64,000 bases of DNA from Prevotella sp. (GTDB lineage: Bacteria; Bacteroidota; Bacteroidia; Bacteroidales; Bacteroidaceae): contig JAGAXW010000006.1 in the NCBI GenBank assembly GCA_017847725.1, positions 26,842-90,841 on the forward strand, given 5' to 3'. The position numbers and the translations under genes are program-made. Below the pieces are notes generated by a model that saw only the letters and a program-made list of their open reading frames with translations, had not been told where the DNA came from and made no database searches. Positions 14,297 through 23,545 of the stretch are shown here, in pieces (the stretch's first letter is position 1; every line of letters begins with the position of its first letter).

Positions 14297-15100
14297 ATGC
14301 AGAATCCATTTTCATTAGAAGGAAAGAACGCCTGGATTACCGGCGCTTCCTACGGTATCGGTTTCAACATCGCTAAGGCATTTGTTGCTGCCGGCATCAA
14401 GAACATCATCTTCAACGACATCAACGAGGCTGCCCTGGAGCGCGGCCTGAACAACTACAAGGAGGCCGGCATCAGCAACGTGAAGGGCTACGTCTGCGAC
14501 GTCACCGACGAGAACGCCGTAAAGGCTACCGTCGAGAAGATTCACGCCGAGGTGGGCCAGATTGACATCCTGGTGAACAACGCCGGCATCATCAAGCGCA
14601 TCCCCATGCACGAGATGAAGCGTCAGGAGTTCCAGCAGGTCATCGACGTCGACCTGGTGGCTCCCTACATCGTGTCGGCTGCCGTACTGCCCGAGATGAT
14701 GGAGCGCCGCGAAGGCAAGATTATCAACATCTGCTCGATGATGTCGGAGCTGGGCCGCGAGACCGTCAGCGCCTACGCTGCCGCCAAGGGTGGCCTGAAG
14801 ATGCTCACCCGCAACATCTGCTCTGAGTATGGTGAGTACAACATCCAGTGCAACGGCATTGGCCCGGGCTACATCGCCACACCGCAGACAGCACCGCTCC
14901 GCGAGCGTCAGCCCGACGGAAGCCGTCACCCCTTCGACTCGTTCATCTGCGCCAAGACACCTGCCGGACGCTGGCTGCAGCCCGAGGAACTGGGCGGTCC
15001 CGCCGTGTTCCTGGCTTCGCACGCCTCGGATGCCGTCAACGGACATATACTCTATGTCGACGGTGGCATCTTGGCCTACATCGGCAAGCAGCCGCAGTAA
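14297..15100 (+). CDS. kduD: 2-dehydro-3-deoxy-D-gluconate 5-dehydrogenase (SDR family)
   Basis: NAD(H)-dependent short-chain dehydrogenase, 267 residues. The N-terminal GASYGIGFNIAKAF is the Rossmann glycine motif (TGxxxGIG class). NNAGI (about residue 95) and the catalytic Ser plus YxxxK (INICSMMSELG and YAAAKGG) are present. Adjacent to kduI, which supports KduD over other SDRs. It reduces the KduI product to 2-keto-3-deoxygluconate. A strong hairpin follows at 15125-15152. Confidence 0.93.
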   Translation: MQNPFSLEGKNAWITGASYGIGFNIAKAFVAAGIKNIIFNDINEAALERGLNNYKEAGISNVKGYVCDVTDENAVKATVEKIHAEVGQIDILVNNAGIIKRIPMHEMKRQEFQQVIDVDLVAPYIVSAAVLPEMMERREGKIINICSMMSELGRETVSAYAAAKGGLKMLTRNICSEYGEYNIQCNGIGPGYIATPQTAPLRERQPDGSRHPFDSFICAKTPAGRWLQPEELGGPAVFLASHASDAVNGHILYVDGGILAYIGKQPQ

Positions 15101-15124
15101 GCCATCGCCAGGCAATAAAATCAG

Positions 15125-15152
15125 AAGGGTTTCCCGATGTCGGGAAACCCTT
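15125..15152. terminator. Bidirectional terminator between kduD and tadA
   Basis: Perfect 12-bp arms AAGGGTTTCCCG and CGGGAAACCCTT around ATGT. It sits between the converging kduD and tadA genes and can serve both, though the T tracts are short. Confidence 0.8.
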
Positions 15153-15170
15153 TATATATATTAGGTGGAG

Positions 15171-15617
15171 CTATCCCCGCCTCTGGCGGAAGAAGTCCTG
15201 CATGAGTTGGCGGCACTCGGCTTCGAGCACGCCCCCCGTCACCGTACAGCGCGGATGGAGCGAGCGAGGGGCATAGCCGGTGAAGCCCCGCTTCTCGTCG
15301 CGACAGCCATAGACCACACGGGGTATCTGGCTCCAGCCAAGGGCTCCGGCACACATGACACAGGGCTCCACCGTCACGTAGAGGGTGCAGTCGGTGAGGT
15401 ACTTGCCTCCCAGCTCGGCGGCAGCGGCCGTGACGGCCTGCATCTCGGCATGGGCGGTGACGTCGTTGAGGGTCTCTGTCAGATTATGGGCACGGGCGAT
15501 GATACGATCCTGACAGACGATGACACACCCGACAGGTATCTCGCCCTCCTGCAAGGCGGCCTGGGCCTCTTGCAGCGCACGCCGCATAAACTGTTCGTCT
15601 TTCTTTTCCTGTTCCAT
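15171..15617 (-). CDS. tadA: tRNA-specific adenosine deaminase
   Basis: Deaminates the wobble adenosine of tRNA-Arg to inosine. 148 residues from MEQEKKDEQ at 15617. Zinc and catalytic motifs are intact: HAEMQAV (His and Glu) and PCVMCAGA (PCxxC). The start is chosen because the -7 box TATATTTG lies at 15629-15622 on the minus strand, so longer in-frame openings to 15734 would precede transcription. The leader is therefore extremely short. Confidence 0.93.
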   Translation of the reverse strand: MEQEKKDEQFMRRALQEAQAALQEGEIPVGCVIVCQDRIIARAHNLTETLNDVTAHAEMQAVTAAAAELGGKYLTDCTLYVTVEPCVMCAGALGWSQIPRVVYGCRDEKRGFTGYAPRSLHPRCTVTGGVLEAECRQLMQDFFRQRRG

Positions 15618-15621
15618 GTTG

Positions 15622-15650
15622 CAAATATACGAAAAAAAATCGTATCTTTG
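15622..15650. promoter_or_regulatory. Overlapping divergent promoters of tadA and birA
   Basis: TATATTTG on the minus strand (15629-15622) and TATCTTTG on the plus strand (15643-15650) are only 13 bp apart, and the gap CGAAAAAAAATCG has palindromic CGA/TCG ends. Each box lies about 5 bp from its ATG, implying leaderless or near-leaderless mRNAs and mutually exclusive polymerase binding. Confidence 0.7.
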
Positions 15651-15654
15651 CATC

Positions 15655-16356
15655 ATGAAATGGAGATTTGTACATATCGACGAGACGGACTCCACCAACC
15701 GCTGGCTGAAGGAGCACGGCGGCCACGACGACATGGTGGTATGGACAGACTACCAGACGGCCGGGCGCGGACAGGGCACGAACCAATGGGAGTCTGAGCG
15801 CGGCAAGAACCTGACATTCTCCATCCTGTATCACCCCGAGGACATCACCGCCAACCGCCAGTTTCACCTGTCTATGACGATATCGCTGGCCATCTGCGAC
15901 ACGCTGGAGCAGTATATCGGCGACGTCAGCATCAAATGGCCCAACGACATCTACTGGCGCAACGGCAAGATGGGCGGCATACTGATAGAGCACCAGCTGC
16001 ACGGCAACAGCATACGCAGCAGCATCATCGGTGTGGGACTGAACATCAACCAGAGAGTGTTCCATAGCGATGCACCCAACCCCGTGTCGCTGTGGCAGAT
16101 ATGCGGAAAGGAGAGCGACTGCGAGGCACTCCTCCAGGAAATCATCGGACACCTCGACACGCTCCTGACGCAGCCGGTCAAGGAGCGCTATCTCTCCAAG
16201 CTCTATCGGCGCAAGGGCTTCCACCCCTATGCCGACAAGGAGGGTGTCTTCATGGCCGAGTTGACAGACGTGGAGGACGACGGCCACCTGCTGCTGCAAG
16301 ACGAGGCAGGACGGTTGCGGCGCTACGCCTTCAAGGAAGTATCATTTATCCTATAA
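15655..16356 (+). CDS. birA: Biotin--[acetyl-CoA-carboxylase] ligase
   Basis: Attaches biotin to biotin carboxyl carrier protein. 233 residues without the N-terminal regulatory HTH of E. coli BirA, so ligase only. The biotinyl-AMP loop reads QTAGRGQGTNQWES (GRGxxx motif), followed by SIKWPNDIYWRNGKMGGILIE with the catalytic Lys, and IIGVGLNIN. The ATG at 15655 lies about 5 bp after the -7 box. pyrH starts 4 bp after the stop. Confidence 0.95.
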   Translation: MKWRFVHIDETDSTNRWLKEHGGHDDMVVWTDYQTAGRGQGTNQWESERGKNLTFSILYHPEDITANRQFHLSMTISLAICDTLEQYIGDVSIKWPNDIYWRNGKMGGILIEHQLHGNSIRSSIIGVGLNINQRVFHSDAPNPVSLWQICGKESDCEALLQEIIGHLDTLLTQPVKERYLSKLYRRKGFHPYADKEGVFMAELTDVEDDGHLLLQDEAGRLRRYAFKEVSFIL

Positions 16357-16360
16357 TACT

Positions 16361-17071
16361 ATGGCAAGATTTAAGAGAATTCTACTGAAGCTGTCGGGCG
16401 AGAGCCTTATGGGACAGCAGGGGTACGGCATCGACCCCGAACGCCTGAGTGACTATGCCCGCCAGATAAAGGAGGTGAGCGAGATGGGCGTACAGATTGG
16501 CATCGTCATCGGCGGCGGCAACATCTTCCGCGGACTGAGCGGCTCACAGAAAGGTTTCGACCGCGTGAAGGGCGACCAGATGGGCATGTGTGCCACCGTC
16601 ATCAACTCGCTGGCGCTCTCGTCGGCACTGGGGGCCATCGGCGTCAAGAACAAGGTGATGACGGCCATCCGCATGGAGCCCATCGGCGAGTTCTACACCA
16701 AGTGGAAGGCAATAGAGGCTATGGAGGCCGGCTACGTCTGCATCTTCTCCGCCGGAACAGGCTCTCCCTACTTCACCACCGACACCGGCTCATCGCTGCG
16801 CGGCATAGAGATTGAGGCCGACGTCATGCTGAAGGGCACACGTGTTGACGGCATCTATACTGCCGACCCCGAGAAGGACCCCACCGCCACCAAGTTTGAC
16901 GCCATCACCTACAAGGAGGTGCTGGCACGCGGACTGAAGGTGATGGACCTGACGGCTATCTGCATGTGCCAGGACAACAACCTGCCCATCTACGTGTTCA
17001 ACATGGACATCGTGGGCAATCTGAAGCGCGTGATGAACGGGGAAGAGATTGGCACACTCGTGCACAACTGA
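16361..17071 (+). CDS. pyrH: Uridylate kinase
   Basis: Phosphorylates UMP to UDP. 236 residues of the amino acid kinase fold: LLKLSGESLMG at the N-terminus, IVIGGGNIFRG (Gly-rich phosphate loop), MGMCATVINSLAL, FFTTDTGSSLR-type segment YFTTDTGSSLRGIEIEAD and a C-terminal MDLTAICMCQDNNLPIYVFNM. It follows birA by 4 bp and is probably cotranscribed. Confidence 0.96.
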   Translation: MARFKRILLKLSGESLMGQQGYGIDPERLSDYARQIKEVSEMGVQIGIVIGGGNIFRGLSGSQKGFDRVKGDQMGMCATVINSLALSSALGAIGVKNKVMTAIRMEPIGEFYTKWKAIEAMEAGYVCIFSAGTGSPYFTTDTGSSLRGIEIEADVMLKGTRVDGIYTADPEKDPTATKFDAITYKEVLARGLKVMDLTAICMCQDNNLPIYVFNMDIVGNLKRVMNGEEIGTLVHN

Positions 17072-17458
17072 TTACTTCTCTTCAACAAACTCTACATATT
17101 CGCCATCGGAGTCGTCGAAAATCTTCTTGTTTTCGCGCCTTTGATGGCGATTGTCTATGACGGTGGCACCCTCCGACTGATAGGTCTGCGACTCCGGCTC
17201 CGGCTCCGGTTCCGGCGCCACCTCCTCGCGCGCCCTGTATTCCTCTTCCTGCGACGGCCGGGCCTCAGGGCGCTGCCGACGCTGGGCATACTGCCGGCGC
17301 TGACGCCCCGTCTCCTCTTTGTACTGCTGCTCCTGGCGTTCGGCTTCCTCACGCGCCATCTCGCGTGATCTCCTAAGCATCCTGACGGCAGGAGCACCCG
17401 CCAGCATCAGAACAAGTACAATAACAACGAAAACAAATGCAAATACACCATAGTTCAT
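17072..17458 (-). CDS. DUF4834-like single-pass membrane protein
   Basis: 128 residues. An N-terminal membrane helix (FAFVFVVIVLVLMLAGAP, residues 6-23) is followed by a charged, low-complexity cytoplasmic or periplasmic tail rich in Arg, Gln and Glu (REEAERQEQQYKEETGRQR, PEPEPEPE). It has the form of the small Bacteroidetes DUF4834 family often found next to pssA. It abuts the pyrH stop tail-to-tail and lies 3 bp downstream of pssA. No function is known. Confidence 0.65.
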   Translation of the reverse strand: MNYGVFAFVFVVIVLVLMLAGAPAVRMLRRSREMAREEAERQEQQYKEETGRQRRQYAQRRQRPEARPSQEEEYRAREEVAPEPEPEPESQTYQSEGATVIDNRHQRRENKKIFDDSDGEYVEFVEEK

Positions 17459-17461
17459 AGA

Positions 17462-18175
17462 TTAGATTTTTAGTTCACTTTTCTTTCTACCCATATAATA
17501 ATTGGTGGCTGCCGACAGGATGACATACCACGCAATGACTGCGGCAAGACCACTCACACCGAGCAGGAGCAACAGCGGGATGCAGGTGAGCAGAAAGATG
17601 TACTTCACCTCATTGCCCTGCCAGCCCCACGTCTTGAACTTCAAGGCAAACATAGGGATCTCGCACACCAGCAGCCAACAACTGACAAGGATACCGGCAA
17701 TGACGCCGTAATACAACCAGGACGACGACGCGAGGGTGTCGCCCATGCCCACTATCAACGACCCCCAGAACAGGGCGTTGGCAGGCGTCGGCAGACCGAT
17801 GAAGCCCATCGACTGGCGCTCGTCGAGATTGAACTTGGCCAGACGGAGGGCAGAGAAGGCTGCCATCACGAAAGCAACATAAGCTAAATAGTGCCAAGGC
17901 AGGTACTCGGCAGCATAGGCTTTTAGAAAGTCGAACAGAATGGCGGAGGGAGCCAGTCCGAAAGTGATGTCATCGGCCAGCGAATCCAGTTCCTTGCCGA
18001 TGGGCGACGACACATGCAGCAGGCGCGCCGACATGCCGTCGAAGAAGTCGAAGACAGCACCAATGACGATGAAGAGCAGGGCGATGTCGTAAATGCCACA
18101 AAGCGCCCAGTAGGTGGCAATACAACCCGAGATGAGGTTACAACAGGTAATCGTATTGGGAATATGCTTCTTCAT
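17462..18175 (-). CDS. pssA: CDP-diacylglycerol--serine O-phosphatidyltransferase
   Basis: Makes phosphatidylserine in the inner membrane. 237 residues from MKKHIPNTITCCNL at 18175. The CDP-alcohol phosphotransferase signature is intact near residues 46-72: DFFDGMSARLLH then GKELDSLADD (D-G-x2-A-R-x8-G-x3-D-x3-D). Several hydrophobic helices follow. It lies 11 bp downstream of psd, forming a phospholipid operon transcribed psd-pssA-DUF4834. Confidence 0.94.
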   Translation of the reverse strand: MKKHIPNTITCCNLISGCIATYWALCGIYDIALLFIVIGAVFDFFDGMSARLLHVSSPIGKELDSLADDITFGLAPSAILFDFLKAYAAEYLPWHYLAYVAFVMAAFSALRLAKFNLDERQSMGFIGLPTPANALFWGSLIVGMGDTLASSSWLYYGVIAGILVSCWLLVCEIPMFALKFKTWGWQGNEVKYIFLLTCIPLLLLLGVSGLAAVIAWYVILSAATNYYMGRKKSELKI

Positions 18176-18186
18176 GACGCTGTCTG

Positions 18187-18876
18187 CTATGCTAATTTGG
18201 CGATGACGGTTTGGTCGCCGATGGTCGGCTGGTCGATGGTGACATAGGCCTTGGCACTGAGCGGGAGGAAGACATCGACACGCGAACCGAGCTTGATGAA
18301 TCCCAGGTGCTCGTCGATGTAGCACTCTTCGCCAGCCTTGGCGTAGGTGACAATACGACGGGCCATGGCACCGGCTATCTGACGCACCAGTATATCCTCG
18401 CCGTCCGGAGTGGTTATCATGGTGTCGGCATGCTCATTCTCCTCGCTGGCCTTAGGCAGCCACGCCTTGTGGTAGTTGCCGTTCTGATGGTGTACAAACT
18501 TCACCTTGCCGTCTACCGGGAACCAGTTGGCATGCACATTGAGCGGACTCATAAAGATGCTAATCATCAGGCGCTTGTCGTGGAAATACTCATCCTCCTG
18601 AACCTCCTCGACGACAACAATCTTACCGTCGGCAGGAGCCACCACCAGCCTTTCGGTATCGCCATTGAAATAGCGAATGGGGCAGCGGTAGAAATTGAGC
18701 GCCATCATCCAGGCGGATCCAAAGATAACGACAAAGACCCAAAAAGGCAACGGATTGTCAAACAGATGCCACAGCAGTATGCCTACCACTGCCAATACGA
18801 GCATGCTAATAGTTAATTCGTTGGTGCCTTCACGATGTATTCTGATTTTTTTAAGTTTCTTGATTCTTTCGCCCAT
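18187..18876 (-). CDS. psd: Phosphatidylserine decarboxylase proenzyme (short form)
   Basis: Decarboxylates phosphatidylserine to phosphatidylethanolamine. 229 residues, the shorter PSD-A-like type of Bacteroidetes and many other bacteria. N-terminal hydrophobic helices ([28 protein letters not shown]) precede [30 protein letters not shown] and the processing site [11 protein letters not shown], where Ser of LGS becomes the pyruvoyl group. A TACCTTTG box at 18914-18907 on the minus strand lies just upstream. Confidence 0.94.
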   Translation of the reverse strand: MGERIKKLKKIRIHREGTNELTISMLVLAVVGILLWHLFDNPLPFWVFVVIFGSAWMMALNFYRCPIRYFNGDTERLVVAPADGKIVVVEEVQEDEYFHDKRLMISIFMSPLNVHANWFPVDGKVKFVHHQNGNYHKAWLPKASEENEHADTMITTPDGEDILVRQIAGAMARRIVTYAKAGEECYIDEHLGFIKLGSRVDVFLPLSAKAYVTIDQPTIGDQTVIAKLA

Positions 18877-18974
18877 GGCGTTTCAAATGCATTGGTTTTC
18901 GATATGCAAAGGTACACCTTTTTTGTTGATCTTACAAATTTTTCACGCGATTCTTTTGGTGTTCTCGTCTTTTC

Positions 18975-18990
18975 GGCGTAACTTTACGCC
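18975..18990. promoter_or_regulatory. Compact inverted repeat in the dnaE promoter region
   Basis: GGCGTAA and TTACGCC separated by CT form a near-perfect dyad that includes the -7-like TAACTTTA (18979-18986) about 29 bp before the dnaE ATG. It may be a repressor site or a weak promoter; only its sequence symmetry supports it. Confidence 0.4.
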
Positions 18991-19014
18991 TCAAAAATTG
19001 CATTTGTAACAATT

Positions 19015-22000
19015 ATGGAAGATTTCGTACATCTTCACGTACATACCTATTACTCTATTCTGGACGGCCAGTCGAGCATCAAACGGCTCGTAGACAAAGC
19101 CGTCGGCAACGGCATGCGCGGCATGGCCATCACCGACCACGGCGACATGTTCGGTATCAAAGAATTTCATGACTACGTAGGCAGTGTCAACAAGCAACGT
19201 AAGAAGGACGGACTGGAGCCCTTCAAGCCCATCTTCGGATGCGAGATGTATGTCTCACGCTATGGCTCCAAGCTGCTCAAGAACGACAAGAAGCACCAGA
19301 GCGGCTACCACCTGATTGTGCTGGCCAAGAACTACAAAGGATACAAGAACCTCATCAAGCTGGTCAGCAACTCATGGGTGGACGGCTACTATATGCGTCC
19401 GCGCACCGACCGCGAAGACTTGGAGAAATACCACGAGGGCCTCATCGTATGCTCGGCCTGCATTGCCGGCGAGGTGCCCAAGAAAATCCTGAACGACGAC
19501 ATCGAAGGAGCGCGCGAGGCCATAGAGTGGTACCACCGCGTCTTCGGCGACGACTACTATTTGGAACTGCAGCGTCACGAGGTGAAGGACCCCTCCATCC
19601 GCGCCAACCGGGAGACCTTCCCCCTACAGCAGAAGGCCAACAAGGTGCTGATCGAACTGGCCCGCGAATACGGCATCAAGCTCGTCTGCTCCAACGATGC
19701 CCACTTCGTAGACCAGGAGAACGCCGAAGCACACGACCACCTGCTGTGTCTCTCGACGGGCAAGGACCTGGACGACCCCACGCGCATGCTCTACTCCAAG
19801 CAGGAGTGGTTTAAGACCCGCGAGGAGATGAACGACATCTTCAGCGACGTCCCCGAGGCATTGTCCAACACCTGTGAGATACTGGACAAGATCGAGATAT
19901 ACAGCATCGACCACGACCCCATCATGCCCTTCTTCCCCATCCCCGAGTCGTTCGGAACCGAGGAAGCATGGCGACAGAAGTTCACCGAAGAACAGCTCTT
20001 CGAGGAATTCACCCGCGACGAGAACGGCGAGAACCCGCTGCCACGCGAGGAGGGCGAAAAGAAAATCAAGAAACTGGGCGGCTACGACAAGCTGTACCGC
20101 ATCAAGTTCGAGGCCGACTATCTGGCCGAACTGGCCTACAAGGGTGCCAGGCGTCTCTATGGAGAACCGCTGCCCAAGGAGGTCGACGACCGCGTACGCT
20201 TCGAGCTGCACATCATGAAGACGATGGGCTTCCCCGGCTATTTCCTTATCGTGCAGGACTTCATCAACTCAGCCCGCGACGAACTGGATGTCTGGGTAGG
20301 ACCAGGACGTGGCTCGGCAGCCGGAAGTGTGGTGGCCTACTGCCTGGGCATCACCAAGATAGACCCGCTGAAGTACGACCTGCTGTTCGAGCGTTTCCTC
20401 AATCCCGACCGTATCTCACTGCCCGATATCGACACCGACTTCGACGACGACGGGCGCGGCAAGGTGCTGAAATGGGTGATGGACAAATATGGGCATGAGA
20501 ACTGCGCCCACATCATCACCTATGCCACGATGGCCACCAAGAACTCCATCAAGGACGTGGCCCGCGTAGAAAAAGTTCCCCTGGCCGTCACCAATGCCCT
20601 GTGCAAGGCCATTCCCGACCGCCTGCCGGAAGGATTGAAGATGAACCTGCCCAACGCCATCAAGTGCACCCCGGAACTGCGTGATGCAGAGGCGTCGAAC
20701 GACCCGGCACTGCGCAACACCATCAAGTATGCCAAGATGCTGGAGGGCACGGTGCGCGGAACGGGCATCCACGCCTGCGGATTCATCATCTGCCGCGACC
20801 CCATCAGCGACTGGGTACCCGTATCGACGGCCGACGACCCTGACTTCAAGGACACCAAGACCAACTGCACGCAGTACGACGGCCACGTCATCGAGTCGAC
20901 CGGCCTCATCAAGATGGACTTCCTCGGACTGAAGACGCTGTCGGAGCTGAAGGAGGCCTGCGCCAACATCAAGATAACCCTAGGCATCGACGTCGACCTC
21001 GACCACATACCCATCGACGACCCGAAAACCTTTGAGCTCTACCAGCAGGGCCGCACCATCGGCACCTTCCAGTTTGAGTCGAACGGCATGCAGAAGTATC
21101 TGCGCGAACTGCATCCCACCGTCTTCGAAGACCTCATCGCCATGAACGCCCTCTACCGCCCGGGACCCATGGACTACATCCCCTCGTTCATCGCCCGCAA
21201 GAACGGCAAGGAGGACATCAAGTACGACATTCCCTGCATGGAGAAATACCTGAAGGACACCTACGGCATCACCGTCTATCAGGAGCAGGTCATGCTGCTC
21301 TCGCGCCAACTGGCCGACTTCACCCGTGGTGAGAGCGACGCCCTGCGTAAGGCCATGGGTAAGAAGAAGAAGGACATCGTAGACGCCATGAAGCCGAAGT
21401 TCATCGAGGGCGGCAAGAAGAACGGCCACGACCCCAAGGTGCTGGAAAAAATCTGGGCCGACTGGGAGAAATTCGCCTCCTACGCCTTCAACAAGTCGCA
21501 TGCCGCCTGCTATTCGTGGGTGGCCTACCAGACCGCCTACCTCAAGGCCAACTATCCCGCCGAGTTCATGGCCGCCATCATGAGCCGCCGCCGCGACCAG
21601 ATAACAGAAATCACCAAACTCATGGATGAGTGCAAGGCCATGGGCATTGCCACCCTGGGGCCCGACGTCAACGAGTCGTACCAGAAATTCGGTGTCAACA
21701 AGAAAGGTGAGATACGCTTCGGACTGGCCGCCATCAAGGGTATGGGCGACAGCGTGGCACAAGCCATCATCGACGAGCGCGAGAAGAACGGCCTCTACAA
21801 AGACATCTTCGACTTTGTCCAGCGCATCAACTTCAGCCAGGTCAACCGCAAGGCCCTCGAGTCGTTGGCGCTGAGTGGCGCATTCGACAGTTTCGGCATC
21901 CGTCGCGAGGACTTCTTCGTGGAGAACCACAAGAAGGAGACCTTCATCGACACCATCATGCGATACGGACAGACCTACCAGATAGAGAAGCAGGAGGCAC

Positions 22001-22728
22001 AGAACTCTCTCTTCGGCGGTTTTGGCGACGGCATCGAGATACAGACTCCCATCATCCCCAAGTCGGACCTCAGATGGAGCGACATCGAGCGGCTGAACAA
22101 GGAGCGCGAACTGGTGGGCATCTATCTGTCGGCACACCCCCTCGACCAGTATAAGATAGTGCTCGACAACCTGTGCAACACGCGTTGTGACGAATTGGCA
22201 GACATCAACCTGCTGAAAGACCGCAGCGACGTGACGCTGGGCGGCATCGTCACGGGCGTCCGCACCCGTCTGGACAAGCGCGGAAACCCCTGCGGCTTCG
22301 TGACGCTTGAAGACTTCAACGGCTCTGGCGAGCTGGCGATGTTCGGAGAGGAATGGGGGCGCTGGAGCGGTATGTTCACAGAAGGAGCGTCGGTGTATGT
22401 CACGGGCAAGATACAGCCGCGCTTCCAGTTTAGCGACCTGCTACAACTGAAGGTACAGAACATCGAGTACCTGCAGACCATCAAGGACAAAGCCATCAGC
22501 CGCATCACCATCTCGGTAGTCTCCGACATGCTCGACGACCGGGTGGTGACAGAGCTCAGCGAGCTCATCAGTGCCAACCCCGGCAGCACCGAGGTTTACC
22601 TCCAGCTGCACGACGCCACGGGCAAGAACCACGTCTTGCTACGCAGCAAATCGAAGCGGATAGACGTCAAGAACGACTTGTTACAATTTATAGAACAGAC
22701 CGCGTCGCTCGACTATAAGATCAATTAG
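19015..22728 (+). CDS. dnaE: DNA polymerase III alpha subunit
   Basis: Replicative polymerase, 1237 residues. The N-terminal PHP domain opens FVHLHVHTYYSILDGQSS and carries MAITDHGDMFG. Polymerase motifs include the catalytic acids in LPDIDTDFDDDGRG and the palm stretch VGPGRGSAAGSVVAYCLGIT. The finger region has YRPGPMDYIPSFIARKNG and YQEQVMLLSRQLADFT. Towards the C-terminus are the helix-hairpin-helix region and an OB fold (VTLGGIVTGVRTRLDKRGNP). It is expressed from its own promoter region at 18950-19010, and trxA follows after 65 bp. Confidence 0.97.
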   Translation: MEDFVHLHVHTYYSILDGQSSIKRLVDKAVGNGMRGMAITDHGDMFGIKEFHDYVGSVNKQRKKDGLEPFKPIFGCEMYVSRYGSKLLKNDKKHQSGYHLIVLAKNYKGYKNLIKLVSNSWVDGYYMRPRTDREDLEKYHEGLIVCSACIAGEVPKKILNDDIEGAREAIEWYHRVFGDDYYLELQRHEVKDPSIRANRETFPLQQKANKVLIELAREYGIKLVCSNDAHFVDQENAEAHDHLLCLSTGKDLDDPTRMLYSKQEWFKTREEMNDIFSDVPEALSNTCEILDKIEIYSIDHDPIMPFFPIPESFGTEEAWRQKFTEEQLFEEFTRDENGENPLPREEGEKKIKKLGGYDKLYRIKFEADYLAELAYKGARRLYGEPLPKEVDDRVRFELHIMKTMGFPGYFLIVQDFINSARDELDVWVGPGRGSAAGSVVAYCLGITKIDPLKYDLLFERFLNPDRISLPDIDTDFDDDGRGKVLKWVMDKYGHENCAHIITYATMATKNSIKDVARVEKVPLAVTNALCKAIPDRLPEGLKMNLPNAIKCTPELRDAEASNDPALRNTIKYAKMLEGTVRGTGIHACGFIICRDPISDWVPVSTADDPDFKDTKTNCTQYDGHVIESTGLIKMDFLGLKTLSELKEACANIKITLGIDVDLDHIPIDDPKTFELYQQGRTIGTFQFESNGMQKYLRELHPTVFEDLIAMNALYRPGPMDYIPSFIARKNGKEDIKYDIPCMEKYLKDTYGITVYQEQVMLLSRQLADFTRGESDALRKAMGKKKKDIVDAMKPKFIEGGKKNGHDPKVLEKIWADWEKFASYAFNKSHAACYSWVAYQTAYLKANYPAEFMAAIMSRRRDQITEITKLMDECKAMGIATLGPDVNESYQKFGVNKKGEIRFGLAAIKGMGDSVAQAIIDEREKNGLYKDIFDFVQRINFSQVNRKALESLALSGAFDSFGIRREDFFVENHKKETFIDTIMRYGQTYQIEKQEAQNSLFGGFGDGIEIQTPIIPKSDLRWSDIERLNKERELVGIYLSAHPLDQYKIVLDNLCNTRCDELADINLLKDRSDVTLGGIVTGVRTRLDKRGNPCGFVTLEDFNGSGELAMFGEEWGRWSGMFTEGASVYVTGKIQPRFQFSDLLQLKVQNIEYLQTIKDKAISRITISVVSDMLDDRVVTELSELISANPGSTEVYLQLHDATGKNHVLLRSKSKRIDVKNDLLQFIEQTASLDYKIN

Positions 22729-22793
22729 TGGCACGATGTTTGCTCCCCAAATGACATACGAGTAATAACCCTATAAAGTCTTTGAAAAAAATT

Positions 22794-23108
22794 ATGGAAG
22801 TAACAATCACAAACGACAACTTTGAAAGTTTGAAGAATGGCAACCAGCCATTAGTAGTTGATTTCTGGGCTACATGGTGTGGTCCCTGCCGCATGGTAGG
22901 TCCCATCATTTCCGAACTTGCTGCCGCCTACGATGGTAAGATTACCGTCGGAAAATGTGACGTAGAAGAGAATGAAGACCTGGCCGCAGAGTTCGGCATC
23001 CGCAACATTCCGACCATCCTGTTCTTCAAGAACGGCCAGGTTGTGGACAAGATTGTCGGTGCTCAGCCCAAGGCTAAGCTCGAAGAGAAATTCCAGGCAC
23101 TGATCTAA
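22794..23108 (+). CDS. trxA: Thioredoxin
   Basis: Cytosolic disulfide reductase, 104 residues. The active site is VDFWATWCGPCRMVGPI (WCGPC). The cis-Pro loop is IRNIPTILFFKNGQ, and GAQPKAKLEEKF closes the fold. The ATG at 22794 gives the standard length; an in-frame opening at 22782 (TTG) is less likely. There is no signal peptide. Confidence 0.96.
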   Translation: MEVTITNDNFESLKNGNQPLVVDFWATWCGPCRMVGPIISELAAAYDGKITVGKCDVEENEDLAAEFGIRNIPTILFFKNGQVVDKIVGAQPKAKLEEKFQALI

Positions 23109-23110
23109 AG

Positions 23111-23545
23111 TCAGAACGCTACGGTTCTGCTACCGTCTTCCTGCTCGGTGATGCTGACACGAACGGCATCGTCGGGCAGGATTTCTTCTATCAGTTCGGG
23201 CCATTCTATAAAGCAGAGCGCTCCCGAGTAGAAATAGTCTTCATAGCCCATATCGTAGACTTCCTCCAACTTCTTGATACGGTAGAAGTCGAAGTGGTAG
23301 ATGGCTGTGGGCTCAGGACTACTGGCCAACGGCCAATGGCCAACGGCATACTCATTGATGATGGCGAAGGTAGGACTGGTGATGACGTCCTCGACGCCAA
23401 GTTCCTCGCAGACAGCCTTCACGAAGGTAGTCTTGCCGGCTCCCATCTTTCCGTAGAAGGCAAAGACAGTGTGGTTGCCAATATGCTGTACAAACTCCCG
23501 CGCAGCCTCGCGGATATGGTCTAAGTCCTTAATGATAATATTCAT
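23111..23545 (-). CDS. tsaE: tRNA N6-adenosine threonylcarbamoylation ATPase
   Basis: ATPase partner of TsaB/TsaD in t6A modification of tRNA. 144 residues. The P-loop reads [10 protein letters not shown] (residues 32-41), [11 protein letters not shown] is the conserved strand, and [13 protein letters not shown] precedes FIEWPE. An unusual 14-residue insertion ([14 protein letters not shown]) lies between NEY and IYHFDFYR. It is encoded by six 7-bp units starting GCC (minus strand, 23347-23306), related to the intergenic heptad repeats. Its start overlaps the porX stop by 4 bp. tsaB lies elsewhere in this window (45801). Confidence 0.92.
   Translation of the reverse strand: MNIIIKDLDHIREAAREFVQHIGNHTVFAFYGKMGAGKTTFVKAVCEELGVEDVITSPTFAIINEYAVGHWPLASSPEPTAIYHFDFYRIKKLEEVYDMGYEDYFYSGALCFIEWPELIEEILPDDAVRVSITEQEDGSRTVAF
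23306..23347 (-). repeat. In-frame heptad repeat inside tsaE
   Basis: Six consecutive 7-bp units beginning GCC on the minus strand (GCCGTTG, GCCATTG, GCCGTTG, GCCAGTA, a diverged GTCCTGA, GCCCACA) encode a 14-residue insertion. 42 bp is a multiple of both 7 and 3, so the frame is kept. Confidence 0.65.
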
